From Clostridia bacterium (GTDB lineage: Bacteria; Bacillota_A; Clostridia; Oscillospirales; CAG-272), in the NCBI GenBank assembly GCA_017500625.1, contig JAFVYX010000140.1:1-5741 (forward strand): a DNA stretch of 5,741 bases. The letters are read 5' to 3'. Position numbers and translations under genes: made by a program. The notes below the pieces were generated by a model, which saw nothing but the letters and a program-made list of their open reading frames with translations, had not been told where the DNA came from and did no database searches. Below, in pieces: positions 1 through 5,741 of this stretch (positions are counted from its first letter, which is position 1; the number at the start of each line of letters is the position of its first letter).

Positions 1-30
1 CCATAAAACTCACAATTTTTAATAAAACAG

Positions 31-59
31 TAGATTTTTATTTTCATCTATGCTATAAT
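31..59 (+). promoter_or_regulatory. Probable sigma-A-type promoter P1 for lon (extended -10)
   Basis: A perfect TATAAT lies at 54-59, preceded by TG one base upstream (TGCTATAAT, 51-59), which is an extended -10 element. The matching -35 is poor: TAGATT at 31-36, three of six consensus bases, with a 17-bp spacer. An extended -10 can compensate for a weak -35. The flanking DNA from 1 to about 50 is very AT-rich, unlike the rest of the window, and could act as an UP element. Transcription would start near 66. No heat-shock operator is seen here: neither the CIRCE inverted repeat bound by HrcA nor a CtsR heptad repeat, so heat control of lon by those repressors is not supported. Confidence 0.65.
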
Positions 60-71
60 GCTATGTATAAT
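41..71 (+). promoter_or_regulatory. Possible second promoter P2 for lon
   Basis: A second perfect TATAAT occurs at 66-71, exactly 12 bp after the first, within a repeated octamer TATAATGC (54-61 and 66-73). The best -35 is TTTTCA at 41-46 (four of six bases), but the 19-bp spacer is longer than ideal, and TG sits directly against the box rather than one base away. This is therefore weaker than P1. It would start transcription near 78, just before the small hairpin at 79-94. It may be an alternative start or simply a by-product of local AT-rich duplication. Confidence 0.4.
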
Positions 72-78
72 GCCTAAT

Positions 79-94
79 TGTGCCCAACGGCACG
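79..94 (+). promoter_or_regulatory. Short hairpin in the lon leader
   Basis: GTGCC (80-84) pairs with GGCAC (89-93) around a four-base loop CAAC. A T-G wobble at 79/94 extends the stem to six pairs. No T-run follows, so it is not a rho-independent terminator. If transcription starts near 78 it would lie at the very 5' end of the mRNA and could protect it from decay; as DNA it could be a small operator. Either role is inference from position. Confidence 0.35.
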
Positions 95-105
95 TACCAA
101 CCACA

Positions 106-119
106 AGCGCTATAGCGCT
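106..119 (+). promoter_or_regulatory. Perfect 14-bp palindrome in the lon leader (candidate operator or hairpin)
   Basis: The sequence AGCGCTATAGCGCT equals its own reverse complement over all 14 bases and does not extend beyond them. It lies downstream of both candidate -10 boxes and 14 bases before the ribosome binding site. That position suits either a roadblock operator for a dimeric repressor or, in RNA, a 5-bp GC-rich stem with a UAUA loop. I do not recognise it as a site of a known regulator. A given 14-bp palindrome in this ~145-base leader is expected by chance a little under 1% of the time, assuming even base use. Confidence 0.45.
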
Positions 120-132
120 GAATCACCATCGC

Positions 133-138
133 AAAGGA
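133..138 (+). promoter_or_regulatory. Ribosome binding site of lon
   Basis: AAAGGA stands seven bases before the ATG at 146. This decides the start: the next in-frame ATG at 176 (Met11) has only GGAAG two bases upstream, too close to serve as a Shine-Dalgarno site. Confidence 0.8.
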
Positions 139-145
139 ATACCTG

Positions 146-2587
146 ATGAACAACTTTATTGAAAAAGCGGAAGCTATGAATCTGCCCGTTATTCCCCTCC
201 GTGGGACCGTGGCCTTCCCCGCCGTACAAATGAATCTGACCATATCGCGTGCCCTGTCCCTGAAGGCCTTTGGAGAGGCCGCCTCGGGCAATTCCGCCGT
301 GCTGCTCGTCGCTCAGCGCGATGCCTCGGTGGAAGCCCCCACGGCCAAGGACCTCTTTCACGTGGGCACGGTATGCACCATCAAGCACGTCTCCAAGACC
401 CCCGATGGCGGACTCTCCGCCGTATTTGAGGGCGTTTGCCGTGCCAAGATCACCGAGCTTTTTGAGGACGACGGCTATTATCGCGCCGATGTTGTTTGCA
501 AAAAGGTCTCACTTGGTGCCGCCACCACGCTCCGTGCCGAGGCCATGATGCAGGAGATCATCAATTCCATCAATGAGATCCAACCGATCCACCCCTCGCT
601 CTCCGATGAAGTGCGCACCGCCGCAACGGCAATCAAGAATCCCGGTATGCTCTCGGACTTTGTGGCTTCCTCGGTGCTTCTCAATTACCGCAATAAGCAG
701 ACCGTGCTGGAATCGATCAATCCCCTTGTGAGAATGGAGCGCCTGCTCGTTCTCCTCGAGGAGGAAAAGGAGATCCTCAGCTGCGAGGCCGAAATCCACA
801 ACACCGTGCGTGAAAAGGTAGACGAGCATCACAAGGAGTTTTTCCTCCGTGAGCAGATGCGCGCCATTCAGCAGGAGCTGGGCGAAGACGCCGACGAAAT
901 CGAGGAATACACCGAAAAAATCGAGCATACCGCGATGCCCGACGAGGTCAAGGAAAAGCTCAAAAAAGAGCTTTCGAAGCTCGCCAAGACGCCCTTTGGC
1001 GCCGCCGAGAGCGTTGTCCTGCGCAATTACCTTGACACCTGCCTTGAAATTCCGTGGGAAAAGACCACCAAGGATAAGCTTGAGGTTGCCGCTGCAAAAA
1101 AGGTGCTGGAGGCCGATCACTACGGTCTTGAGAAGATTAAGACGCGCATTCTCGAATACGTTGCCGTCCGTAAGCTGGCGCCCGACGTCCGCAACCAGAT
1201 CCTCTGTCTTGTCGGCCCGCCCGGCGTCGGCAAGACCTCCATTGCCGCCAGCATCGACCGTGCCCTTGGTCGCAAATATGCCCGCATCTCTCTCGGCGGT
1301 GTCCGTGACGAGGCGGATATACGCGGCCACCGTAAGACTTACGTCGGTGCAATGCCCGGCCGTATCACCTCGGCTCTCATTACCTCGGGCTCTAAGAATC
1401 CCGTGATCGTTCTTGACGAGATCGACAAGCTTTCGCACGACCTTCACGGCGACCCCGCCTCGGCGCTTCTGGAGGTGCTGGACCCCGAGCAGAACAAGTA
1501 TTTCCGCGATCATTTCGTTGAAATGCCGCTCGACCTCTCCGACTGCCTGTTTATTGCCACGGCCAACTATTACGACGGAATCCCCGAGGCACTTATCGAC
1601 CGCATGGAGATCATTGAGGTCAAGCCCTACTCCCGTACCGAAAAGCTTAACATCGCCCTTCGCCACCTGATCCCGAAGCAGCTGAAGCGTCACGGTCTCT
1701 CCCGCCGTACGCTCTCTCTCAGTGAGGGGGCCGTCATTGAGATGATCGACGGCTATACGCGCGAGGCGGGCGTCCGCAGTCTTGAGCGCGAGCTGGCCTC
1801 GCTCTTCCGCAAATGTGCCCACAGGATCGCCGAGGGCACCTGCAAGAAAGTGACCGTGACCGAGAAGAATCTCGCAGAATTTCTCGGCAAGCGCAAATTC
1901 CGCCCCGATGCCGAATCCAAAAAGGACGCCGTGGGTATCGTCAACGGGCTTGCCTACACCCAGACGGGAGGCGATCTGCTCCGCGTGGAGGTCCTGCCCA
2001 TGGACGGCACGGGTAAGCTTGAGCTGACCGGCTCACTCGGCGACGTGATGAAGGAATCGGCCCACATAGCGATCAGCTGTGTCCGCGCTCGTGCCGAGGC
2101 CCTCGGAATCCCCACCGATTTCTCCTCCAAGAAGGACCTGCATATCCACTTCCCCGAGGGCGCGATTCCCAAGGACGGCCCCTCGGCGGGTGTCACGATG
2201 GTCACCGCCCTTGTCAGCGCTCTTACGGGGGTCCCCGTGCGCCACGACGTCGCTATGACGGGCGAGGTCACGCTCCACGGCAGCGTTCTCCCCATCGGCG
2301 GTCTCACAGAAAAAACGATGGCCGCCTACCGCGCCGGCGTTAAGACCGTGCTGATTCCGCGCGACAACGAGCGCGACCTTGATGAGATCGACAAGGAAGC
2401 TGCGGCCGGACTCCGCTTTGTCCTTTGTGACACGGTGGACGACGTGCTGGCCGCCGCCTTGGCAAAGCCCGAGGACAGCACCTTGGCGCTTCCTGCATGC
2501 GACGTCGTCAAGGAAGCGCGCTGTGAGCTTCCTCTCACCATTCCCACGGCACCCGCAGGACTTACGGTAACGGGCAAGGTGCGCTGA
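146..2587 (+). CDS. lon: ATP-dependent protease LonA (endopeptidase La)
   Basis: This is a full-length, intact LonA of 813 residues, a cytoplasmic homohexameric AAA+ serine protease that unfolds and degrades misfolded and regulatory proteins. The N-terminal substrate-binding domain runs from about 13 (LPVIPLRG) to 205, followed by a helical, coiled-coil stretch to about 310. The AAA+ module has Walker A GPPGVGKT at 357-364 (Lys363), Walker B VLDEID with Asp424/Glu425, sensor-1 Asn474, arginine-finger candidate Arg486 and sensor-2 Arg544 in GVRSLER. The protease domain carries the Ser-Lys dyad: Ser680 in KDGPSAG and Lys723 in GGLTEK, 43 residues apart as in E. coli Lon (679/722). A tail of about 40 residues (773-813) follows the usual end of the fold. 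The absence of a transmembrane segment in the ATPase domain excludes the LonB type. Its stop lies one base before engB, indicating cotranscription. Identity is near certain. Confidence 0.98.
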   Translation: MNNFIEKAEAMNLPVIPLRGTVAFPAVQMNLTISRALSLKAFGEAASGNSAVLLVAQRDASVEAPTAKDLFHVGTVCTIKHVSKTPDGGLSAVFEGVCRAKITELFEDDGYYRADVVCKKVSLGAATTLRAEAMMQEIINSINEIQPIHPSLSDEVRTAATAIKNPGMLSDFVASSVLLNYRNKQTVLESINPLVRMERLLVLLEEEKEILSCEAEIHNTVREKVDEHHKEFFLREQMRAIQQELGEDADEIEEYTEKIEHTAMPDEVKEKLKKELSKLAKTPFGAAESVVLRNYLDTCLEIPWEKTTKDKLEVAAAKKVLEADHYGLEKIKTRILEYVAVRKLAPDVRNQILCLVGPPGVGKTSIAASIDRALGRKYARISLGGVRDEADIRGHRKTYVGAMPGRITSALITSGSKNPVIVLDEIDKLSHDLHGDPASALLEVLDPEQNKYFRDHFVEMPLDLSDCLFIATANYYDGIPEALIDRMEIIEVKPYSRTEKLNIALRHLIPKQLKRHGLSRRTLSLSEGAVIEMIDGYTREAGVRSLERELASLFRKCAHRIAEGTCKKVTVTEKNLAEFLGKRKFRPDAESKKDAVGIVNGLAYTQTGGDLLRVEVLPMDGTGKLELTGSLGDVMKESAHIAISCVRARAEALGIPTDFSSKKDLHIHFPEGAIPKDGPSAGVTMVTALVSALTGVPVRHDVAMTGEVTLHGSVLPIGGLTEKTMAAYRAGVKTVLIPRDNERDLDEIDKEAAAGLRFVLCDTVDDVLAAALAKPEDSTLALPACDVVKEARCELPLTIPTAPAGLTVTGKVR

Positions 2588-2588
2588 T

Positions 2589-3185
2589 ATGGCTGTGAAC
2601 TTCTCTTCCACCGACCTCACGATCAGCGCCGGCTTTCCTGCACAGTTCCCCGCCGACGTGCGACCGCAGATCGCCTTTTCCGGGCGCTCCAACGTGGGAA
2701 AAAGCTCGCTTATCAATACCCTCCTCGGCCGCAAGGCCCTGGCCCGCGTCAGCGCTTCGCCGGGAAAGACGGTCACGATCAACTTTTACGACGTTGATAA
2801 AAAGCTTTATTTCGTCGACCTTCCCGGGTATGGCTTTGCCAAGCGCTCGGACGCTGAGCGCCGCCGCTTCAGCACGCTGACCGACGGCTATTTTGTGAAG
2901 AACGACCGACTCGACCTTCTGCGTCTTGTCGTCCAGCTGGTGGATATCCGCATCGGGCCAACCGATGATGACCGCACGATGATCGACTTTCTCATCGAAT
3001 GTAAGATCCCGTTTCTCATCGCTGTCTCCAAGGCGGACAAGCTCTCAAAGACGGCGGCCTCCGAGGCGGTCGCCAAGCTTCAGGCGCAGTATCCCGACGT
3101 CACCGTCATTCCTTTTTCATCTCTGAACGGTCTTGGAAAGGAGTCACTTCGCTCGGCAATCCTTAGCGCCGCTGAGCTCTCGTAA
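2589..3185 (+). CDS. engB: Ribosome biogenesis GTPase EngB/YsxC (YihA family)
   Basis: A 198-residue small GTPase of the TrmE-Era-EngA-EngB-septin class, the usual length for EngB. The family is needed for late assembly of the 50S subunit in Bacillus and E. coli. The G motifs are in order: G1 GRSNVGKS at 32-39, G2 Thr61 in the SPGKT segment, G3 DLPGYG at 77-82, G4 SKAD at 147-150 (usually TKxD, here Ser for Thr) and G5 around FSS at 176-178. The ATG at 2589 is one base after the lon stop. AAGG at 2576-2579, inside the end of lon, lies nine bases upstream, so translation is probably coupled to lon. The lon-engB pair is a conserved arrangement in Bacillus and many Clostridia. Nothing looks broken. 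Confidence 0.96.
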   Translation: MAVNFSSTDLTISAGFPAQFPADVRPQIAFSGRSNVGKSSLINTLLGRKALARVSASPGKTVTINFYDVDKKLYFVDLPGYGFAKRSDAERRRFSTLTDGYFVKNDRLDLLRLVVQLVDIRIGPTDDDRTMIDFLIECKIPFLIAVSKADKLSKTAASEAVAKLQAQYPDVTVIPFSSLNGLGKESLRSAILSAAELS

Positions 3186-3188
3186 GCT

Positions 3189-3848
3189 ATGGGTAACCTT
3201 GTAGATATCCTTTTATCGGTCCCCGCGGTCCTCATTGCCTTGACGGTCCACGAGTACGCTCACGGCTACGCCGCGTGGCGTCTTGGTGACCCCACGGCAA
3301 GATCGCTTGGCCGACTGTCGCTCAACCCTCTGCGCCATCTCGATCCTATCGGCGCGCTCTGCATGCTCTTTTTCCGCTTTGGTTGGGCGCGCCCCGTGCC
3401 AATCAACACGCGCTACTTCAAAAAGCCGCGCCGCGATATGGCGATCACTGCCCTCTGCGGCCCGCTTTCGAACTTTGTGCTTTCCTTTCTGGGGGCTTTC
3501 CTCTACCTTGCATTTCTCGCCCTTTTTTCGCGACTCATATCCCCGACAACGCCGCGGTTCTTCTATCTTTTGATGCAGTACACCCTGACGTTCCTTTATA
3601 TATTCCACTTTGTCAATCTTACGCTCGGGCTCTTTAACTGCCTGCCCGTGCCTCCTCTTGACGGCTCTCGCTTTTTGCTCGTGTTCCTGCCGCCGAGGGC
3701 CTACTTCGCCGTGATGCGCTACGAGAGATACGTCTCGCTCGCTTTGATCCTCTGCCTCGCTTTTGGCCTTTTTGACGGTTGGCTGGGGCTTGGTGCCGAA
3801 TGGATCTCACAGCGCTTCTTCTCGATACTCACTCCGATTTTCTCATGA
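3189..3848 (+). CDS. Site-2 protease family (peptidase M50) membrane metalloprotease
   Basis: A 219-residue integral membrane protein with the zinc-protease signature HEYAH at 21-25 (His21 and His25 as ligands, Glu22 as the general base). The second signature, NCLPVPPLDG at 150-159, supplies the third ligand Asp158. The conserved LNPLRHLDPIG segment is at 45-55. About five hydrophobic segments are visible, near 5-28, 54-66, 86-113, 126-149 and 181-203. There is no PDZ domain and no CBS domain, so this is the small, stripped-down M50 type, not RseP or the SpoIVFB form with a CBS domain. Its substrate is unknown. The start lies three bases after the engB stop with only a weak GAG (3174-3176) upstream, so it probably depends on coupled translation. 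Small M50 proteins of this kind are commonly encoded just before scpA in Clostridia. Confidence 0.92.
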   Translation: MGNLVDILLSVPAVLIALTVHEYAHGYAAWRLGDPTARSLGRLSLNPLRHLDPIGALCMLFFRFGWARPVPINTRYFKKPRRDMAITALCGPLSNFVLSFLGAFLYLAFLALFSRLISPTTPRFFYLLMQYTLTFLYIFHFVNLTLGLFNCLPVPPLDGSRFLLVFLPPRAYFAVMRYERYVSLALILCLAFGLFDGWLGLGAEWISQRFFSILTPIFS

Positions 3849-3850
3849 GG
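3847..3850 (+). promoter_or_regulatory. Ribosome binding site of scpA overlapping the M50 gene stop
   Basis: GAGG at 3847-3850 is six bases before the scpA ATG, and its GA is the last two bases of the TGA stop of the M50 gene (3846-3848). Ribosomes finishing the protease gene therefore release on top of the scpA binding site, which favours coupled translation. This site supports ATG 3857 as the start. Confidence 0.7.
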
Positions 3851-3856
3851 TAAGCT

Positions 3857-4678
3857 ATGGACGAGATCATCTTCCGCTTGGATCAGTTTGAGGGCCCTAT
3901 GGACCTCTTGCTTGAGATCATACGGAAAAACAAGTACAAGATCACCGACATTCCCATTGCCGAGATCTGCGATCAATATCTGGAATATATGGACGCGGCC
4001 GAGCGTATGGACCTCAACCTGACGAGTGAGTTCATCGTTATGGCCAGCGAGCTCCTGCTCATCAAAAGCATCATTCTGCTTCCCCGTGCCGCAGAGGAGG
4101 TGCAGATCAAGAAGCAGGAGTTAGAAAACGCTCTCCAGATCTACCAGCACGCCAAGGCGGCCGCTCTGGATATGCAAAAGCTGTACGCCGACTATTCGGG
4201 GCGCTTTGCCAAGGAGACCGACGAGATCCCGCCAGAAAAGGGCTTCCCCCTCGGCCTTGATCCCTCCCTTCTGGCCAAGGCGATGCAAGCGATGCTCAAC
4301 CGCATGCGAGAATCCGAGGCCCGCACCACGGAAAAGCTCATCACACCGCTTGTCAACCGCAAAACGGTTTCGGTCGAAAAGCGCATTGAGCACGTGGTAC
4401 AGAAGCTGGAGTTGCGCGGCGAGGCCACGATGTTCACGCTGCTTTCGGATTGCGAGGACCGCGCCGAGCTGATCGCCACCTTCCTTGGAATTCTTGAACT
4501 CATCAAGATCCACCGCATCACGCTTCTTGAGACCCCCGAGGACGAGCTGGCGCCCCCCAACGGGCAAGACGACGGCCTTTCTCTCCGCTTCATTATAAAT
4601 CCCGACTATATCCCCGACGAAAATACTGAAAGTGAGTTTGACCATGACGAAAGCGATGACGGAGCCACAAGCGCCTGA
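3857..4678 (+). CDS. scpA: Segregation and condensation protein A (kleisin ScpA)
   Basis: A 273-residue bacterial kleisin that closes the SMC ring and binds a ScpB dimer, acting on the nucleoid in chromosome compaction and segregation. The N-terminal SMC-neck-binding helical domain shows the family hallmark FEGPMDLLLEII at 11-22, then the IPIAEICDQYLEYM helix (32-45) and ASELLLIKSIILLP (63-76), where family members usually have Lys or Arg in place of the first Ile after KS. The middle, about 77-175, is a predicted helical and flexible linker that binds ScpB. The C-terminal winged helix spans about 177-225 (FLGILELIKIHRI at 209-221). A tail from 237 to 273 is rich in Asp and Glu and is longer than in B. 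subtilis ScpA. The SMC gene is not in the window. The last 35 bases overlap scpB. Confidence 0.96.
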   Translation: MDEIIFRLDQFEGPMDLLLEIIRKNKYKITDIPIAEICDQYLEYMDAAERMDLNLTSEFIVMASELLLIKSIILLPRAAEEVQIKKQELENALQIYQHAKAAALDMQKLYADYSGRFAKETDEIPPEKGFPLGLDPSLLAKAMQAMLNRMRESEARTTEKLITPLVNRKTVSVEKRIEHVVQKLELRGEATMFTLLSDCEDRAELIATFLGILELIKIHRITLLETPEDELAPPNGQDDGLSLRFIINPDYIPDENTESEFDHDESDDGATSA

Positions 4679-5393
4679 CACCGAGGAGGTCGTCACCGCG
4701 GCCGAGACCGACGAGGTCGAGACTGAGGCCGTGGAGGCCCCTCCCACTCCCGATGAGAGCTTCGACCTTGACGAGGCGATCGAGGCGATTCTGTTCGCCG
4801 CAGGCCACGCCGTGACCTATGCCCAGCTTGGCAACCTGTTTGAGATCCCCGTCCTGGAAATGAAGGCCCGCATTCTCGAATACGCCCACCGTTACAACCG
4901 CACACGGCTTTCCCGCGGTGTGATCCTTTTGACCTATGACGAATCCTGCCAGCTCTGCACCAAGCCCTTCTACCTCCCTTATATCCGCGCCGCGCTCGGG
5001 ATCCGTAAGAACGGCAATCTCTCGGCCTCGTCGATCGAAACGCTGGCCATTATTGCCTATAACCAGCCCGTCACGCGCTCGTACATCGACCAGGTGCGCA
5101 AGGTGGAAAGCTCCTATGCCGTCAATAATCTCTTAGATCGCGGACTCATTGAAAGCAAGGGCCGCCTCGATGCCCCCGGCCGCCCGATGCTCTTTGGGAC
5201 GACGCCCGATTTTCTCCGTTGCTTCGGCCTGTCCTCTCTCGCGGATCTGCCCGACATTCACGGAGACGAGGCCACCGAGGTCCTGCTCCGTATGGGCCGC
5301 CAGATGATGATCGACAGTGAGCCCGACGAGAATCAGATGACCATTGACACGGTGATCGAGGAGACCGAGGCCGCCGCGGAGGCCAACGAGTAA
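4644..5393 (+). CDS. scpB: Segregation and condensation protein B (ScpB)
   Basis: A 249-residue protein with two winged-helix domains that dimerises and binds the ScpA linker in the SMC-ScpAB complex. The first domain begins near 41 (DLDEAIEAILFAAG) and ends about 118. The second runs from about 127 to 200 and holds the family hallmarks ETLAIIAYNQPVTR (132-145) and GRPMLFGTTPDFL (179-191). Residues 7-40 form a Glu/Thr/Pro-rich extension and 208-249 an acidic tail. I chose ATG 4644 because AGTGAG (4631-4636) lies seven bases upstream. The alternatives are GTG 4632, which adds four residues but has no binding site, and ATG 4656, which removes four. The start lies inside scpA in another frame, so translation is likely coupled and the two subunits made in proportion. 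Confidence 0.95.
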   Translation: MTKAMTEPQAPDTEEVVTAAETDEVETEAVEAPPTPDESFDLDEAIEAILFAAGHAVTYAQLGNLFEIPVLEMKARILEYAHRYNRTRLSRGVILLTYDESCQLCTKPFYLPYIRAALGIRKNGNLSASSIETLAIIAYNQPVTRSYIDQVRKVESSYAVNNLLDRGLIESKGRLDAPGRPMLFGTTPDFLRCFGLSSLADLPDIHGDEATEVLLRMGRQMMIDSEPDENQMTIDTVIEETEAAAEANE

Positions 5394-5415
5394 CCCCGGA
5401 AGAAATCAAACGCGG

Positions 5416-5422
5416 AAAGGAG
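5416..5422 (+). promoter_or_regulatory. Strong ribosome binding site of the DUF2953 gene
   Basis: AAAGGAG lies seven bases before ATG 5430 and is the best Shine-Dalgarno sequence in the window. The 36-base gap after scpB (5394-5429) contains no hairpin with a T-run and no recognisable promoter. The gene therefore appears to be read from the same transcript but with independent translation initiation. Confidence 0.8.
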
Positions 5423-5429
5423 TGCTTGC

Positions 5430-5741
5430 ATGAAGGCACTTATCATTGTCAGCGCCATTCTTGTGCCCCTCCTCCTTCTGCTTTTTGCCAATATCCGCGT
5501 CTCGCTTATCTATGACGGACGGATCCGTGTCCGACTTTCCTATCTATTTTTAAGGTTTTCCCTCTACCCCGCAAAGTCACGCAAAAAAAGAGGGAAAAAG
5601 AAAACGAAGAAAAAGAAATCGACCACCGCCGCTACTCACAAGGTCAGCGGTAAGCCAAAAAAGGAAAAGCACCCTCTGACCTTTTCCGACGTCCGCCTTC
5701 TTTTGCGCCTCTTCCGTACGGTGCTCGGCACTGTGCTTGAC
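5430..5741 (+). CDS. DUF2953 domain protein, YtfI-like (partial, runs off the right edge)
   Basis: The first 104 codons are open with no stop; the 3' end is outside the window. The product starts with a hydrophobic segment (residues 3-20), an uncleaved signal anchor in appearance. Next comes a short beta-rich stretch, NIRVSLIYDGRIRVRLSYLF at 21-40, which resembles the start of DUF2953 proteins such as B. subtilis YtfI. Residues 49-63 are extremely basic (12 of 15 are Lys or Arg), followed by a charged linker and then FSDVRLLLRLFRTVLG at 85-100. Function is unknown for this family. In many Clostridia it sits between scpB and the gene for the sporulation protein YtfJ/GerW; I expect ytfJ next, but that is inference. 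The assignment rests on the N-terminal pattern and on gene order. Confidence 0.8.
   Translation, partial: MKALIIVSAILVPLLLLLFANIRVSLIYDGRIRVRLSYLFLRFSLYPAKSRKKRGKKKTKKKKSTTAATHKVSGKPKKEKHPLTFSDVRLLLRLFRTVLGTVLD

Noticed and set aside
21..42. AT-only inverted repeat AATAAAA / TTTTATT that could be read as a terminator of an upstream gene
   Set aside because: Seven A-T pairs with an 8-base loop and no GC in the stem are too weak for a terminator, and such pairings are expected in AT-rich promoter DNA.
849..1406. Plus-strand alternative frame of 185 codons inside lon
   Set aside because: The product is a Ser/Arg/Pro-rich sequence typical of an out-of-frame reading of a GC-rich gene.
509..1822. 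Long open frame of 437 codons on the minus strand inside lon
   Set aside because: It lies wholly antisense to an intact lon with all catalytic motifs. GC-rich third positions in the sense frame suppress stops on the opposite strand, and the translated product shows no recognisable domain.
2033..2782. Minus-strand open frame of 249 codons across the lon-engB junction
   Set aside because: It is antisense to two well-supported genes, has no ribosome binding site I can identify and no recognisable family pattern.
3594..3606. TATATT sequence within the M50 gene as an internal promoter
   Set aside because: It encodes part of a hydrophobic membrane segment, no -35 element is evident at the right spacing, and scpA has a coupled ribosome binding site immediately after the M50 gene.
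4593..4625. TATAAA-like box near the end of scpA as an internal promoter for scpB
   Set aside because: No acceptable -35 stands at a suitable distance upstream, and scpB overlaps scpA in the usual coupled arrangement.
1..5741. Mobile element, CRISPR array, toxin-antitoxin or defence cassette
   Set aside because: Genes are contiguous housekeeping genes with uniform base composition. I saw no transposase, integrase, regularly spaced repeats, tRNA-like cloverleaf or attachment-site duplication.

Overview
This window reads as a vertically inherited housekeeping block from a member of the Bacillota, most likely class Clostridia (an Oscillospiraceae-like or related gut lineage is my best guess). 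The reasons are the strong AAAGGA/AAAGGAG ribosome binding sites, the lon-engB pairing, and the scpA-scpB-DUF2953 order, which is characteristic of Clostridia. The coding sequence is GC-rich with GC-rich third positions. The first ~75 bases are AT-rich, so the leader is a clear non-coding promoter region. The exact genus cannot be told from the sequence alone.

Layout. Bases 1-145 are a promoter and 5' leader: two TATAAT boxes 12 bp apart, a 5-bp hairpin, a perfect 14-bp palindrome and a good ribosome binding site. Six genes then follow on the + strand with almost no gaps: lon (ATP-dependent protease LonA, 146-2587), engB/ysxC (ribosome-assembly GTPase, 2589-3185), a small M50 site-2-protease-family membrane metalloprotease (3189-3848), scpA (3857-4678), scpB (4644-5393, overlapping scpA by 35 nt), and a DUF2953 membrane-anchored protein that runs off the right edge (5430-5741+). 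No rho-independent terminator is visible between any of them and all junctions are between -35 and +36 nt, so the whole set is probably one transcription unit starting at the promoter before lon.

How the genes fit together. Lon removes damaged and regulatory proteins, EngB helps mature the 50S subunit, and ScpA/ScpB are the kleisin and winged-helix partners that work with SMC (not in this window) in chromosome compaction and segregation. The M50 protease and the DUF2953 protein are membrane proteins of unknown substrate or role that often accompany scpAB in Clostridia. The arrangement looks like two conserved modules, lon-engB and M50-scpA-scpB-DUF2953, placed end to end.

I found no mobile element, CRISPR array, RNA gene, prophage remnant or defence-like cassette. 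The items most worth a second look are the palindrome and hairpin in the lon leader, the ~40-residue tail on Lon, the joined modules with an 11-bp sequence repeated at two start codons, and the lysine-rich linker in the DUF2953 protein. None is strong evidence of an undescribed system.
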